Positions 32,112-42,660 of a stretch of DNA of 64,000 bases are shown one piece after another. The notes beneath the pieces were generated by a model. It did no database searches. It was not told where the DNA came from and saw only the letters and a program-made list of their open reading frames with translations. Positions within the stretch are counted from its first letter, which is position 1; each line of letters starts with the position of its first letter. Source of the DNA: Eutrophocola salsuginis. GTDB taxonomy: Bacteria > Pseudomonadota > Gammaproteobacteria > Pseudomonadales > Pseudohongiellaceae. The DNA lies in contig JAYQTB010000004.1 of NCBI GenBank assembly GCA_038147195.1, positions 2,046,001-2,110,000 of the forward strand, given 5' to 3'. Both the position numbers and the translations under genes were made by a program.

Positions 32112-35100
32112 CTAGTTTCCTGTCACGGTCACGTCATTGAGCAGCATCTTCAGGCTGGCAGCTTTCGGTTTGACCAGCCAGAACTTGCGGGTGAAATCCA
32201 TGAAGTTCTCGAGGATGTGCTTGCCCCAGTCGCTGCCAGTCTCGATGACGAACTCCTCGATTACGCTGCGCAGGTGGCTGCGATACTCTTCCATGCCTTC
32301 CATGCGGATACGGTGCACTTCCACCAGTTCGTGGTTGTACTTGTCGACAAAGTCCTTGTCGAGGTCGAGCACGTAGGCGAAACCACCGGTCATCCCTGCA
32401 CCGAAATTGTGGCCTGTACGACCAAGCACAGTGATGAGACCGCCGGTCATGTATTCACAACAGTGATCGCCGACTCCTTCAACGACGGCCTGTGCGCCGG
32501 AGTTGCGCACGCCGAAACGTTCACCGGCGGTACCCGAGGCAAACAGTTTGCCGCCCGTCGCGCCATAGAGACAGGTGTTACCGATGATGGCGGTATCCTG
32601 GGTCAGGAAGCTTGAGCCAGCGGGCGGTACGATGACCAGTTTGCCGCCAGCCATGCCCTTACCCACATAATCGTTCGCATCTCCGGTGAGATGCATGTGC
32701 AGGCCGCCGGCGTTCCATACGCCAAAGCTCTGGCCACAGGAGCCGATCAGGCGCAAGTTTACGGGCGCATCACTCATGCCCTGGTTGCCGTAGCGTTTTG
32801 CAATCTCGCCGGATAGGCGTGCACCGATGGAGCGGTTGAAATTCTGCACCTTGTAATTGAAGATGCCGCCGTTCTTGTTCTCGATGGCAGGCAGGACGTC
32901 CTTGACCATCTCCTCGGCCAGTTCACCCTTGTCCTTTGGTAAGTTCCTTTCGGTCACGCAGAAACGGTCCATTTCCACGGGGATCAGGTCATTGTAGAAC
33001 AGGCGTGAAAAGTCCAGGTTGGCCTGTTTCTCGGTCTGTGCCGGCAGGCGTTCGAGCAGGTCGGTCCTGCCGATGATGTCGGTCAGTTTCTCAATGCCGA
33101 GACGCGCCAGCCACTGGCGGGTGTCCTGGGCCACGAAGCGGAAATAGTTCATGACCATGTCGGCCTGGCCGATGAAATGCTTGTCACGCAGGCGCTTGTC
33201 CTGGGTGGCGACGCCGGTGGCGCAGTTGTTCAGGTGGCAGATGCGCAGGTACTTGCAGCCCAGAGCCACCATCGGCATTGTACCGAAACCAAAACTTTCC
33301 GCTCCCAGAATGGCCGCCTTGATGACGTCGAGGCCAGTCTTGAGCCCACCGTCAGCCTGCAGGCGGATGCGGCCGCGCAGGTCGTTGGCGCGCAGCGCCT
33401 GCTGCACTTCGCTCAAACCCAATTCCCATGGCGTGCCGGCATAACGGATGGAGGTCAACGGGCTGGCGCCGGTACCGCCGTCATGGCCGGAGATCGTGAT
33501 TAGATCGGCATAGGCTTTCGCCACGCCGGCGGCAATGGTACCCACGCCAGGGCCGGAAACCAGCTTCACGCTGACCAGGGCTTCCGGATTGACCTGCTTG
33601 AGGTCAAAAATTAACTGGGCCAGGTCCTCAATGGAATAAATGTCATGATGCGGCGGCGGTGAAATCAGGGTCACTCCTGGCACGGAATAACGCAGCCTGG
33701 CGATCAGCGCATTGACCTTGCCTCCAGGAAGCTGGCCGCCTTCGCCGGGCTTTGCGCCCTGGGCGATCTTGATCTGTAGTACCTCGGCATTCACCAGGTA
33801 ATGGGGTGTCACGCCGAAACGGCCGGAAGCAATCTGCTTGATCTTGCTGACGCGGTCGGTGCCGTAACGGGCCGGGTCCTCCCCGCCCTCACCGGAATTG
33901 GAACGGCCGCCCAGGCGGTTCATAGCCTGTGCCAGGGCCTCGTGCGCCTCGGGCGACAGCGCGCCCAGTGACATACCGGCGGAATCGAAGCGCTTAAGGA
34001 TGGCCTCCATCGGTTCGACCTTGTCGATGGCGATGGGCTGGACATCCTCACGCAGCGTGAACATATCTCTGATGGTTGACAACGGGCGGTTGTCCACGAG
34101 TTGGGCAAAGGCGCGGTACTTTTCATAGTCGCCGCTTTGCACCGCATCCTGGATAGTCCTGACCACGTCGGGGTTGATCATGTGGTATTCACCACCGTGG
34201 ATGAACTTGAGCAAGCCGCCCTGCTGAATTTTCCTACGCGGTAGCCAGGCATCACGAGCGAGCAGCGAAACATCATGCTGCAGGTGACTGAAGTTGGCGC
34301 CGCTAATGCGGCTAGGTGCACCGGGGAAACACAGGTCGACGACTTCTTCGGCCAGGCCGACAATCTCGAAAAGCTGCGCCCCACGGTACGAGGAAACCGT
34401 GCTGATACCCATCTTCGACAGGATCTTTAGCAAGCCCTTGTTGATGCCCTTGCGATAATTCTTATGCGCCTCCAGCGAGCCCATGCGCAGGATGTTCTTG
34501 CTGATCATGTTGTCGATGACGTCGTAACTCAGGTACGGATATACCGCAGTGGCTCCATAACCGATCAGGCAAGCGATCTGGTGTGCATCGCGGGCGGAAG
34601 CCGTTTCAACGATAATGTTCGTATCACAGCGCAATCCCTTCACGCTCAGCTCATGATGAACCGCGGCGGTCGCCAGCAGCGCATTGATGACTAATTGGCC
34701 TTTTGCCGGCAGACGCTCGGACAGGAACAATAGGACCTTGCCTTCTTTAACATGACGCTCGGCTTCTGCGGTCACCCTGCGGATGGCCTGCTCGAGACCT
34801 GTCTCTTCGTTATAGCAGAGACTGATGTGTGCTCCGGCAAACCCGGGTCGTTCGATATTCTGCAGGGTGAAGAACTTGCGCGGCGATAGCACCGGCGAAT
34901 GCAGCACGATACGGTCGGCATGTTCCGGGGTCTCCTCGAAGATGTTCAGTTCCTTGCCCAACCTCGTTTCCAGGGACATGACGATAGTTTCCCTGAGCGA
35001 GTCGATGGGCGGGTTGGTTACCTGGGCAAACTGCTGGCGGAAATAATCATACAGCGGTCGCACATGGCGGGAGAGCACGGCTATCGGTGTATCGTCACCC

Positions 35101-36560
35101 ATGGATCCGGTACCTTCGGCGCCTTTTTCGGCGAGCGGGCGGAACACCTGGTCGGTTTCCTCAAAGGTCACCTGGAACATCTTCATGTGGCGCTCGCATT
35201 CCTCTTCAGGCATAGCGAGCAGCTCAGCAGTATCTTCTGACAGGCGTGATTCCAGATAGCTCGTGTTGTCCCTCACCCACTTGTCATAGGGCTGGCGCAC
35301 TTTGAGATAATCGGAGACATCGTCAGTGTGCATGATCTTGCCTTCCTGGGTATCGACCACAAGTATCTGACCCGGTCCTACCCTGCCCTTGGCGACCACG
35401 TCTTCAGGTCTGTAATCGTTGACGCCGATTTCGGAGGCGGCGGTCAGGTAACCATTCTTGGTAACCACCCAGCGTGACGGGCGCAGGCCGTTGCTGTCGA
35501 GTACGCAGGCGGCGAAACGGCCGTCGGTAAGTACTACACCGGCGGGACCATCCCAGGGCTCCATGTGCATGGAGTTGAAAGTATAGAAACTGCGTAATGC
35601 GGCATCCATGTTCTCCATGTTCTGCCAAGTGGGAGGCATAATGAGGCGGATGGCCTGGTACAGATCCATACCGCTAGTTACCAGCAGTTCCAGCATGTTG
35701 TCCATAGAGGAGGAATCGGAACCGGTGAAGTTGACCACCGGGGCCAGCTCATCAATGTTGGGAATGGCTTCGGATTTGAACTTGTTGATACGCGCAACGG
35801 CCCAGTTGCGGTTGCCGCGAATGGTGTTGATCTCACCGTTGTGGGCAAGCATGCGGAAGGGCTGCGCCAACGGCCACTTAGGCAGCGTGTTGGTGGAAAA
35901 ACGCTGGTGGAAGGTGCACATGGCCACTTCAATATGTGGGTCTTTCAGATCCAGGTAAAAATTCGGCAAGTCCACGGGCATCATGAGGCCCTTGTAGGAA
36001 ATCACCGAGTTGGACAAGCTGCAGATATAGAAATCGGGGTCATCCGCCAGCCGGATTTCAGCTTTGCGGCGGGCGACGAAGAGCTTCACGGTCAGCTCTT
36101 TCTTGGACAGTCCCGAGGCGTTAACGAATACCTGTTCAATAGTGGGCATGTTGGCCAGGGCCATTCGTCCGCAAACCGAGTCATCACAGGGCACCATGCG
36201 CCAGCCGAGCACATCCAGGCCCTGGTTTTTGATCTCCTCGTCCAGGATGACCTTGGAGTCGGTGGCCATTTTCGGATCCTGGCTCAGGAAAACCATCCCC
36301 ACACCATAGAATTCGGACAACTCGGTGTTGAAGAGCTCGCGGGCAATTCCGCGCAGGAAGGCATCCGGCAACTGCATTAACAGGCCACAGCCGTCTCCGG
36401 TGACGCCGTCAGCGGCGATGCCGCCACGGTGGGTCATGCAGGTCAGGGATTTGATGGCGGTTTCCAGCAGATCATGACTGGGCTTGCCTTCAATATGGGC
36501 CACTAGCCCGAAGCCGCAGTTATCTCTGAACTCATCTGGATGATACAGACCCGTCCTCAT
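32112..36560 (-). CDS. gltB: Glutamate synthase large subunit (alpha)
   Basis: 1482 residues, normal length. Makes glutamate from glutamine and 2-oxoglutarate. The class II amidotransferase domain begins at the catalytic Cys15 (NCGFGLVAHIEGK) after a short propeptide. The central domain and the FMN-binding synthase domain follow (GAKPGEGGQLPGGKVN, PPHHDIYSIEDL, SGHDGGTGASPL). The [3Fe-4S] cysteines are in CKYLRICHLNNC, and the C-terminal beta-helix (repeated GxxGG motifs, for example GGLITVLGRTGHNFGAGMTGG) closes the protein. First gene of gltB-gltD-hemE-folK; the 257-base gap upstream to the divergent repeat-protein gene should hold both promoters. Confidence 0.97.
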   Translation of the reverse strand: MRTGLYHPDEFRDNCGFGLVAHIEGKPSHDLLETAIKSLTCMTHRGGIAADGVTGDGCGLLMQLPDAFLRGIARELFNTELSEFYGVGMVFLSQDPKMATDSKVILDEEIKNQGLDVLGWRMVPCDDSVCGRMALANMPTIEQVFVNASGLSKKELTVKLFVARRKAEIRLADDPDFYICSLSNSVISYKGLMMPVDLPNFYLDLKDPHIEVAMCTFHQRFSTNTLPKWPLAQPFRMLAHNGEINTIRGNRNWAVARINKFKSEAIPNIDELAPVVNFTGSDSSSMDNMLELLVTSGMDLYQAIRLIMPPTWQNMENMDAALRSFYTFNSMHMEPWDGPAGVVLTDGRFAACVLDSNGLRPSRWVVTKNGYLTAASEIGVNDYRPEDVVAKGRVGPGQILVVDTQEGKIMHTDDVSDYLKVRQPYDKWVRDNTSYLESRLSEDTAELLAMPEEECERHMKMFQVTFEETDQVFRPLAEKGAEGTGSMGDDTPIAVLSRHVRPLYDYFRQQFAQVTNPPIDSLRETIVMSLETRLGKELNIFEETPEHADRIVLHSPVLSPRKFFTLQNIERPGFAGAHISLCYNEETGLEQAIRRVTAEAERHVKEGKVLLFLSERLPAKGQLVINALLATAAVHHELSVKGLRCDTNIIVETASARDAHQIACLIGYGATAVYPYLSYDVIDNMISKNILRMGSLEAHKNYRKGINKGLLKILSKMGISTVSSYRGAQLFEIVGLAEEVVDLCFPGAPSRISGANFSHLQHDVSLLARDAWLPRRKIQQGGLLKFIHGGEYHMINPDVVRTIQDAVQSGDYEKYRAFAQLVDNRPLSTIRDMFTLREDVQPIAIDKVEPMEAILKRFDSAGMSLGALSPEAHEALAQAMNRLGGRSNSGEGGEDPARYGTDRVSKIKQIASGRFGVTPHYLVNAEVLQIKIAQGAKPGEGGQLPGGKVNALIARLRYSVPGVTLISPPPHHDIYSIEDLAQLIFDLKQVNPEALVSVKLVSGPGVGTIAAGVAKAYADLITISGHDGGTGASPLTSIRYAGTPWELGLSEVQQALRANDLRGRIRLQADGGLKTGLDVIKAAILGAESFGFGTMPMVALGCKYLRICHLNNCATGVATQDKRLRDKHFIGQADMVMNYFRFVAQDTRQWLARLGIEKLTDIIGRTDLLERLPAQTEKQANLDFSRLFYNDLIPVEMDRFCVTERNLPKDKGELAEEMVKDVLPAIENKNGGIFNYKVQNFNRSIGARLSGEIAKRYGNQGMSDAPVNLRLIGSCGQSFGVWNAGGLHMHLTGDANDYVGKGMAGGKLVIVPPAGSSFLTQDTAIIGNTCLYGATGGKLFASGTAGERFGVRNSGAQAVVEGVGDHCCEYMTGGLITVLGRTGHNFGAGMTGGFAYVLDLDKDFVDKYNHELVEVHRIRMEGMEEYRSHLRSVIEEFVIETGSDWGKHILENFMDFTRKFWLVKPKAASLKMLLNDVTVTGN

Positions 36561-36817
36561 AATTCCTTCTTAAATCAAGTATTTAGGGGATTTTTTAAGG
36601 GAGAAAACACCCTTGGGTTTGGCGCAAGGGAGCCGGCCATTTTACATAAATCAGGAAAAGTGATCAACGTATGATATACCCGCCCTCGCAGTATCCAGGC
36701 CAGTAAAAACGCGGGCTTCAGCCAGCATAGCTGCGGCCCGAGGGGTATTTTTCCATAGCCATGGGGCGGGTGATATCGCATACTTGATGGCGGGAGAAAA
36801 CCTCATCAAACCAAGCC

Positions 36818-39649
36818 ATGTGTAGTAAAACTATCACTGCCAGGTTGGCAATACTGCCCTACCTGATTGCTGTAATTGCCTGTTCAGTCCTTGCAGCCAG
36901 CACATCTAGCGCAACCGACTACTTCAGCAACGCCGACATCAGCCGGTTGCAGACCTATTGCCGGGACAATACCGGCCTCAGGACCTCTGGTAGGAAGAAG
37001 CTGCTCCTCTACCATCGGAGCGGCTATATCCCCTCAGTACACTTTCAGTTGCCCGAAAAGATCCGTGCCGACAGCCTCGACTCGGCCGCGGCCGTGCTGT
37101 GCCTCGAGGATGCTCCCGAGGTAATAGAGACCTGTAAATTCAGCATCTTTCTATCTGTGGAACGGGTGCGCCAGCGATACCGGGTGGATGCCCTCTCCCC
37201 TGACAGTAACAGCAACCGGCTTGCCGGCCTGAATATTAACGGCCCCGCCCCGAAAAAGTGCAATGAACTAGGTGCTTTGGACAGCACCGTCACCGCTGTC
37301 ATAGGTGATGCGATTAGCGTAGACAATGTGCTCGATTTCATTAGCGCCAACGGGCTCGACCGTGAAGACAACGACCGGGACGGACTGCGCAATCTCGAGG
37401 AGTTCAAGCTGGGCACCGATGCCAACGATGCCGCGAGTCCTAGTGCAAGCGCTGCCGTGCGTGTCAACAATTCCATCAGCTCACAGATCTTCGCTGGAGA
37501 AACCGCAGAGATTCGCATCGATCTGTGGCCAGGCCCCTACATCGGCAATGTCGCAGATTACTATTTTTGGGCCGACACGCCTGATGGCCGTGTCGTACTT
37601 CAGTTTCCGGCAGGTCTGGTGCCTATGACTAACATGTTGCCGGCGCTGGAAGATACCCCGCTGGTGAGCCTATTTAACTTTCGCCTCTTTCGCCTGAAAG
37701 ACTTAGCTGTTGGAGAATACACATTCCATTTCGAGGCCCGTGACGCCCTGGGCTCCATTGAGAAGGGCAGTGCCAGCCTTAAAGTTGTCAAGGATCCCTG
37801 CCGTGAAACCGTCCGGCTGCCGATATCAATCACTGGCGACTGGGATGCCAACTGCACAGCAACCGCCGACACCGAAGACGGCTACCTGGCCCGCTATTAC
37901 ACCTTCACCCTGTCGCAACAAAGTGGGCTGATGTTAGCGCTGGCTGGAGAAACGGCCGCAGAGATTATCCTTAGGGAGGGCAGTGGCCGCGGCGGTTCCA
38001 TCCTGCGCCGTTCAAGCATCGACGAGGACACCCTGGTACTAGGACTAACCCTCCCGGCCGGCACCTATACTGCGGAGGTCATGCTGAAGAGTCCCACACC
38101 GAGCTCCCACAATTTCGAACTGGCTTCGAGCCAGGAGGTTATTCCCTGGCAATTCAAAGACGTCACGGCACTTGCAGGCATCAACCATGTCCACGGTTAC
38201 AAGGATGGTGATTTCGATACCAGTGACCCGAGCTACGAGCGCATCCTGCAGGGCGGCGGTGTGGCGGGGGCCGACTACGACCTGGACGGTTGGCCCGACC
38301 TGTACGTGACCGCGGGCAGCGCCGGTGCAAACCTGCTCTACCGCAACAGGGGCGATGGCACCTTCGTGGACATGGCGGCGACGGCAGGTGTGGCCTTCAC
38401 CGGACGCAAGGACGCCGGGGCCAGCTTTGCCGATATGGACGGTGACGGCTGGCCGGACCTGTTCCTAGGCGGAGTGAACGGTACCCCCCCGCTGGTCCTG
38501 CGCAACCGACAGGATGGCACTTTTGAAGATGTCACCGAGGCTTCCGGCCTTGCTGATATCTCCAACGCCTACAGCGCCTCCTTCGCTGACTTCGATAAGG
38601 ACGGGGACCTCGATGCTTACATCAGTCACTGGAACGACAGTCTCCAGGGGAGGTACCTTTTTACAAACGACGGCAAGGGTGTCTTCACCGACGTCAGCGC
38701 GAAAGCTGGCATTCCCGATGGTCTCATGGCGGACTACACGCCGATCTTTGCAGATATCGACAACGACGGCTGGCTCGACCTGCTGGTAGCAGCCGATTAC
38801 AACTCGAGCCAGGTATTCATCAACAATCGTAACGGCACGTTCAGATTGGCGACCGACATCAATGTCATTACCGATGAGAACGGTATGGGTGCCAGTGCCG
38901 CCGACTTTGACAACGACGGCGATATCGACTGGTTCGTGACCAGCATCTTCGATCCATCAGGGCTGCCAGATAATGATCTTACTGCGGGAGCCGCAGAGGC
39001 CACCGGGAACCGGCTCTATCGTAACAAGGGGGACGGAACATTTGAGGATATCACCGAGACCGCGGGGGTGCGCCTGGGCAGTTGGGGCTGGGGCAGCTGC
39101 TTCGCCGACTTCAATAACGACGGCCACCTCGACCTTTTCCACGTCAATGGCTATGTCACCGGTAACTTTAACACCAGCTCTGCATTTCTGACGGACGAAT
39201 CCCGAATGTTTATATCCAATGGTGATGGCACCTTCGATGGCTACCGACAGGATCTCCGCCTTTCGGACAGGGGACAAGGCAGGGGTATGGTGTGCTTTGA
39301 TTACGATCTCGATGGTGATATTGATATCTTTGTTGCCAACAACCAGCAGGCTCCCGCCCTCTATCGCAACGACGGAGGTAATGACCTGAATTTCATACAC
39401 GTCAGGCTCGGCGGCGAAGCGCTAAACTCAGAGGGGATAGGCGGTAGGATTTCAGTCGTGACGGGAAATTTGAGTCAGATACGGGAGATTCGGGCTGGAA
39501 ACAACTTTATATCATCCAACCCTGCCGAGGCGTACTTCGGCGTTGGCTCCGCAAAAGTCATCGACGAGGTTCGGATAACCTGGCCATCGGGTGAGGAAAA
39601 AGTATTCAGTAAGGTGAACGCTAATCAGATGCTGACCATCTTCAAATAA
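36818..39649 (+). CDS. CRTAC1-like exported FG-GAP/VCBS repeat protein with ASPIC/UnbV domain
   Basis: 943 residues. The N-terminus has a signal peptide with a possible lipobox (VIAC, Cys22), so it may be a lipoprotein. Around residues 185-215 there is a thrombospondin-3-like calcium segment (DREDNDRDGLRNLEEF). From about 440 to 840 the chain is a run of FG-GAP/VCBS repeats with calcium loops such as DYDLDGWPDLY, DMDGDGWPDLF, DFDKDGDLD, DIDNDGWLD, DFDNDGDID and DFNNDGHLD, predicted to form a beta-propeller. The last 70 residues (GIGGRISVVTG to VDEVRITWPSGEE) form the ASPIC/UnbV domain. Such proteins are cell-surface or secreted and bind or process extracellular matter; substrate unknown. No ribosome site is obvious at the ATG. 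It converges on a TonB receptor gene. Confidence 0.88.
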   Translation: MCSKTITARLAILPYLIAVIACSVLAASTSSATDYFSNADISRLQTYCRDNTGLRTSGRKKLLLYHRSGYIPSVHFQLPEKIRADSLDSAAAVLCLEDAPEVIETCKFSIFLSVERVRQRYRVDALSPDSNSNRLAGLNINGPAPKKCNELGALDSTVTAVIGDAISVDNVLDFISANGLDREDNDRDGLRNLEEFKLGTDANDAASPSASAAVRVNNSISSQIFAGETAEIRIDLWPGPYIGNVADYYFWADTPDGRVVLQFPAGLVPMTNMLPALEDTPLVSLFNFRLFRLKDLAVGEYTFHFEARDALGSIEKGSASLKVVKDPCRETVRLPISITGDWDANCTATADTEDGYLARYYTFTLSQQSGLMLALAGETAAEIILREGSGRGGSILRRSSIDEDTLVLGLTLPAGTYTAEVMLKSPTPSSHNFELASSQEVIPWQFKDVTALAGINHVHGYKDGDFDTSDPSYERILQGGGVAGADYDLDGWPDLYVTAGSAGANLLYRNRGDGTFVDMAATAGVAFTGRKDAGASFADMDGDGWPDLFLGGVNGTPPLVLRNRQDGTFEDVTEASGLADISNAYSASFADFDKDGDLDAYISHWNDSLQGRYLFTNDGKGVFTDVSAKAGIPDGLMADYTPIFADIDNDGWLDLLVAADYNSSQVFINNRNGTFRLATDINVITDENGMGASAADFDNDGDIDWFVTSIFDPSGLPDNDLTAGAAEATGNRLYRNKGDGTFEDITETAGVRLGSWGWGSCFADFNNDGHLDLFHVNGYVTGNFNTSSAFLTDESRMFISNGDGTFDGYRQDLRLSDRGQGRGMVCFDYDLDGDIDIFVANNQQAPALYRNDGGNDLNFIHVRLGGEALNSEGIGGRISVVTGNLSQIREIRAGNNFISSNPAEAYFGVGSAKVIDEVRITWPSGEEKVFSKVNANQMLTIFK

Positions 39650-39666
39650 TTATTCGCTGAGATAAA

Positions 39667-39696
39667 AAAAGGCCGCACCTTTCGATGCGGCCTTTT
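39667..39696. terminator. Bidirectional terminator between the repeat-protein and TonB receptor genes
   Basis: AAAAGGCCGCA / TGCGGCCTTTT with an 8-base loop; A-run on one side and T-run on the other serve both convergent genes. It lies 17 bases after one stop and 21 before the other. Confidence 0.9.
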
Positions 39697-39717
39697 GACT
39701 TTTCTTGAGATTGAAAC

Positions 39718-42660
39718 TTAGAAGTTCGCCCTCAGACCCACACGGAACGTACGTCCGATAGTGTCATAGAAAGTCGGGTTGGTGGAGCCACCGACGCCAG
39801 TACCCTGGAGGGGTGGATCCTTGTCAAACAGGTTGTTCACGTTACCAAACAACTGCATGTCAACATTGGCCACGTTGAAGCTGTAGGCAGCATTCAATGA
39901 CCAGTTGACATAGTTAGGAGTCCGGTTTGTTTCAATGCTGACGGAACTAGTGGGATCATAACCAGTATCCTCAGGTCCGATGCGGTCGGCATAGAGCTGA
40001 CCTGACTTAATCCAACGTGCAGACGTTGTGATTGTGAAGGGACCATTGATGTAGGTGTTGATCCACTGAGCGGACCATCCCGGCGCGGCTGACCAGTCGG
40101 ACAGGAAGCCGTTGGTCTGGCCGGTAGTGCCGGCGATATTGCGGATCAGTGACGGATTAGCCTCTGTCGGCTGAATCAGCTGCTCAAGCATACGGGTAGC
40201 AATCAGCCTTGAGGTGATTGTGCCCGCGCTGAACTCACCGGCCCAGTCTGCAGAGATATCCCAACCACTCGCCTCGTACGCACGGAAGTTACGCGCTGTT
40301 GGGGTGATTGCATCGATCTTTGAGAATCCCTGAGTCAGGTCGCCTGAATTAAATGGCGTGCCGGTGATCTGCTCACAGTAGGAGAGGATCTTATTAAAAC
40401 AACCGTCCAACACGAGGCCTGAGTTTGCCGGTGTGATGGCATCCTCAATTTCGATGTTGAAGTAGTCAACCGCGAAACGCACATTGGCGAAGTTCGGAGT
40501 CCAAACTACACCGGCGGTCATGGTGTCTGATTTTTCAGCCTCGAGGCCGGTGGTCGCACCACCACGCAGCTCGATTGTGCAGGGGTCACCTGTGTTGGTG
40601 AAGAAGCCCTGGCTGAGGTTGCCGGTCCACTGGTTGGAGCAGAAGCCGAACGGACCCCCGCGCTGTAGGTCCTGACCGTAGTACAGCTCACGGAAGTTCG
40701 GAGCACGCAGGTCGCGGGAGAGAGAACCACGCAACCGAACAGAATCAGTTGCCTGCCAGTTGCCTGTGACCTTCCATGTGGTGAAGTCGTACTTAAACGT
40801 CTGGCCGGGGCTAGGCGTACCGAGTCCGGCAGTATTTTCGTACTCAGAGTTACGTGCCGCCAACTGAACGTCAAAAGTTTCGGTGAACGGCAGCTGTACT
40901 TCGGCGAAGTATTCGAAGACCGACACGTCGCCACCGAAGCTTTCACCATACTGGATCAGGTAGTCTCGACGTGCGTAGTCAGGCTGTGATGGGTCAGAAA
41001 TATTGGCGATTGACTCGTCACGCCAGGAAACACCCACGGCCGCCCGGACTGGGCCGGCACCAAAACCATCGAAGACCTCACCAGAGGTAACAAATTCCCA
41101 CATGTCCTGGTCAACCGTTGTTAACTCAAGCAGGCGACCCCATGCGTAATCATAGCCACCACCCTCGTTTAACTTGCCAACACCCAAAACGTTGATGGGC
41201 TGACAACCGGTGACCAGACGCGTGTCCTTAACGAATCCGGGGGGGATACCATCACGGATAATGCGGCAGACCGCCTTACCGGTGCCATCATCAACAGCGT
41301 CCAGAGCAAAGCCGAAACGCTCCAGCTGGATGTTGCCGTTAACCAGCTGGCTCCTGTCGGACTTGCCGTACTGGTAGTAGGCGTCCCAAGTCCAAGTGGT
41401 GTCACCCCAACGGCCGCTCAGGCCCAGGGCATAACGCTCGAGGTCGGTAGTCGTCTCGTTGTAGGTGTCCACCTCGTCAGAGTAGTTTTTGTTGAAGAAG
41501 CACGGACCAAATGGGCAGGGATCAACACCGGTGGCACGCAACTTCTTCAGATAGTAATTGTCTGGGGCGAGGAAACCAAAGGTGGTGTCAAGAGAGCCCT
41601 GCGGGGTAAAGGTGTCAACGCTGCCCACAGAACCTTCAATGAAGAAGGACATGTCATCATTGATCTGGTGATTGTAGGCGGCAAACACTACGTCCCTGTC
41701 AACAGGCGAACGCAGGTTAGTGTACTGGTACTGAAGACGACCCTCGCCGCCCTGCTGGTTAACGGTTCTTTCCCACGGACGTAACGAGCCACAGTTGATA
41801 TCGGCACACACTTTTCCAGCGATCGGGAAGATCGGCGTGCTACCCGCAATCTGGCTGTTGTTACGCACATTATCGGCGATGATGTATCGGGCGCCAGAGC
41901 CTGGCCAACTGGGGTTGGTGATCACCGCAACATTCTTTGAACACCAATCACGGGAATCGATACAGCTGCCTATGCCACCGGCACGCTGGGATTCTAGGCC
42001 GATAACGAAGTTGCCGTTGTCACCGACTTTGGTTCCCCAGGCGACGCCAGCGTGAATATCTTCACCGTCGTTCTGGCCGGTAATACCGTAGTCCACCTGC
42101 ACCTTGCCACCTTCGAGGTCGCGGTCCAGCAGTATGTTGGTCACACCACCGATGGCGCCTGAACCGTAGGATGCAGAAGCACCGCCGGTAACCACTTCCA
42201 TCCGGTCAATCAGCACGGAAGGAATGAAGTTAAGGTCAACACCATCACCCTGGTTAGTCGGCACGTGACGACGTGAGTCGACCAGTGTCAGGGTACGTGA
42301 ACCGAAGAACGGGTTCAGACCACGCAGGTTGGCAATGTTGGAACCATTGAAGAAGTTACCGCCCGGGTTCGCCGTCGGAGTGTTGTTGCCTACGTTGGAG
42401 GGCAGGCTGGCCATGGCGTCGCCCAAGTTAACGACACCCAGGTTCTCCAGCAGATCTGATCCAAGAACGGTTGATGGTTGAGCGTTACTGAAATCGTCGG
42501 AACGGATACGGGTACCGGTTACCGTGATTTCTTCCAGTGCCTCTTCGTCCTCGTCCTGGGCCAGCGCTACATTACTGAAGCCGGCACCCAGAGCAAGGGA
42601 GGCAGCCACTGACAAGGCCAGTTTCTTCTTGCCAATGGAACAGAAACGGTTGTATTTCAT
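39718..42660 (-). CDS. TonB-dependent outer-membrane receptor
   Basis: 980 residues. Signal peptide ends near Ala34 (NVALAQDED); a TonB-box-like EEITVTGTRI follows (43-52), then the plug (about 60-185: NLGVVNLGDAMASLPS, NIANLRGLNPFFGSRTLTLVDSRR, IDRMEVVTGGASASYGSGAIGG) and a long beta-barrel ending in Phe (RVGLRANF). Several cysteines sit in putative loops (GSCIDSRDWCSKN, DPCPFGPCFF), suggesting disulfide-stabilised surface loops. The size and plug type suggest large organic substrates rather than siderophores. It is paired convergently with the CRTAC1-like gene, and together they separate aroB from gltB. Confidence 0.92.
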   Translation of the reverse strand: MKYNRFCSIGKKKLALSVAASLALGAGFSNVALAQDEDEEALEEITVTGTRIRSDDFSNAQPSTVLGSDLLENLGVVNLGDAMASLPSNVGNNTPTANPGGNFFNGSNIANLRGLNPFFGSRTLTLVDSRRHVPTNQGDGVDLNFIPSVLIDRMEVVTGGASASYGSGAIGGVTNILLDRDLEGGKVQVDYGITGQNDGEDIHAGVAWGTKVGDNGNFVIGLESQRAGGIGSCIDSRDWCSKNVAVITNPSWPGSGARYIIADNVRNNSQIAGSTPIFPIAGKVCADINCGSLRPWERTVNQQGGEGRLQYQYTNLRSPVDRDVVFAAYNHQINDDMSFFIEGSVGSVDTFTPQGSLDTTFGFLAPDNYYLKKLRATGVDPCPFGPCFFNKNYSDEVDTYNETTTDLERYALGLSGRWGDTTWTWDAYYQYGKSDRSQLVNGNIQLERFGFALDAVDDGTGKAVCRIIRDGIPPGFVKDTRLVTGCQPINVLGVGKLNEGGGYDYAWGRLLELTTVDQDMWEFVTSGEVFDGFGAGPVRAAVGVSWRDESIANISDPSQPDYARRDYLIQYGESFGGDVSVFEYFAEVQLPFTETFDVQLAARNSEYENTAGLGTPSPGQTFKYDFTTWKVTGNWQATDSVRLRGSLSRDLRAPNFRELYYGQDLQRGGPFGFCSNQWTGNLSQGFFTNTGDPCTIELRGGATTGLEAEKSDTMTAGVVWTPNFANVRFAVDYFNIEIEDAITPANSGLVLDGCFNKILSYCEQITGTPFNSGDLTQGFSKIDAITPTARNFRAYEASGWDISADWAGEFSAGTITSRLIATRMLEQLIQPTEANPSLIRNIAGTTGQTNGFLSDWSAAPGWSAQWINTYINGPFTITTSARWIKSGQLYADRIGPEDTGYDPTSSVSIETNRTPNYVNWSLNAAYSFNVANVDMQLFGNVNNLFDKDPPLQGTGVGGSTNPTFYDTIGRTFRVGLRANF

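Noticed and set aside
32016..36380. Several long plus-strand open frames opposite gltB and gltD (for example 32016-32615 and 35841-36380)
   Set aside because: They lie antisense to strongly conserved GltB/GltD coding sequence and have no recognisable content; high GC codon structure creates such shadows.
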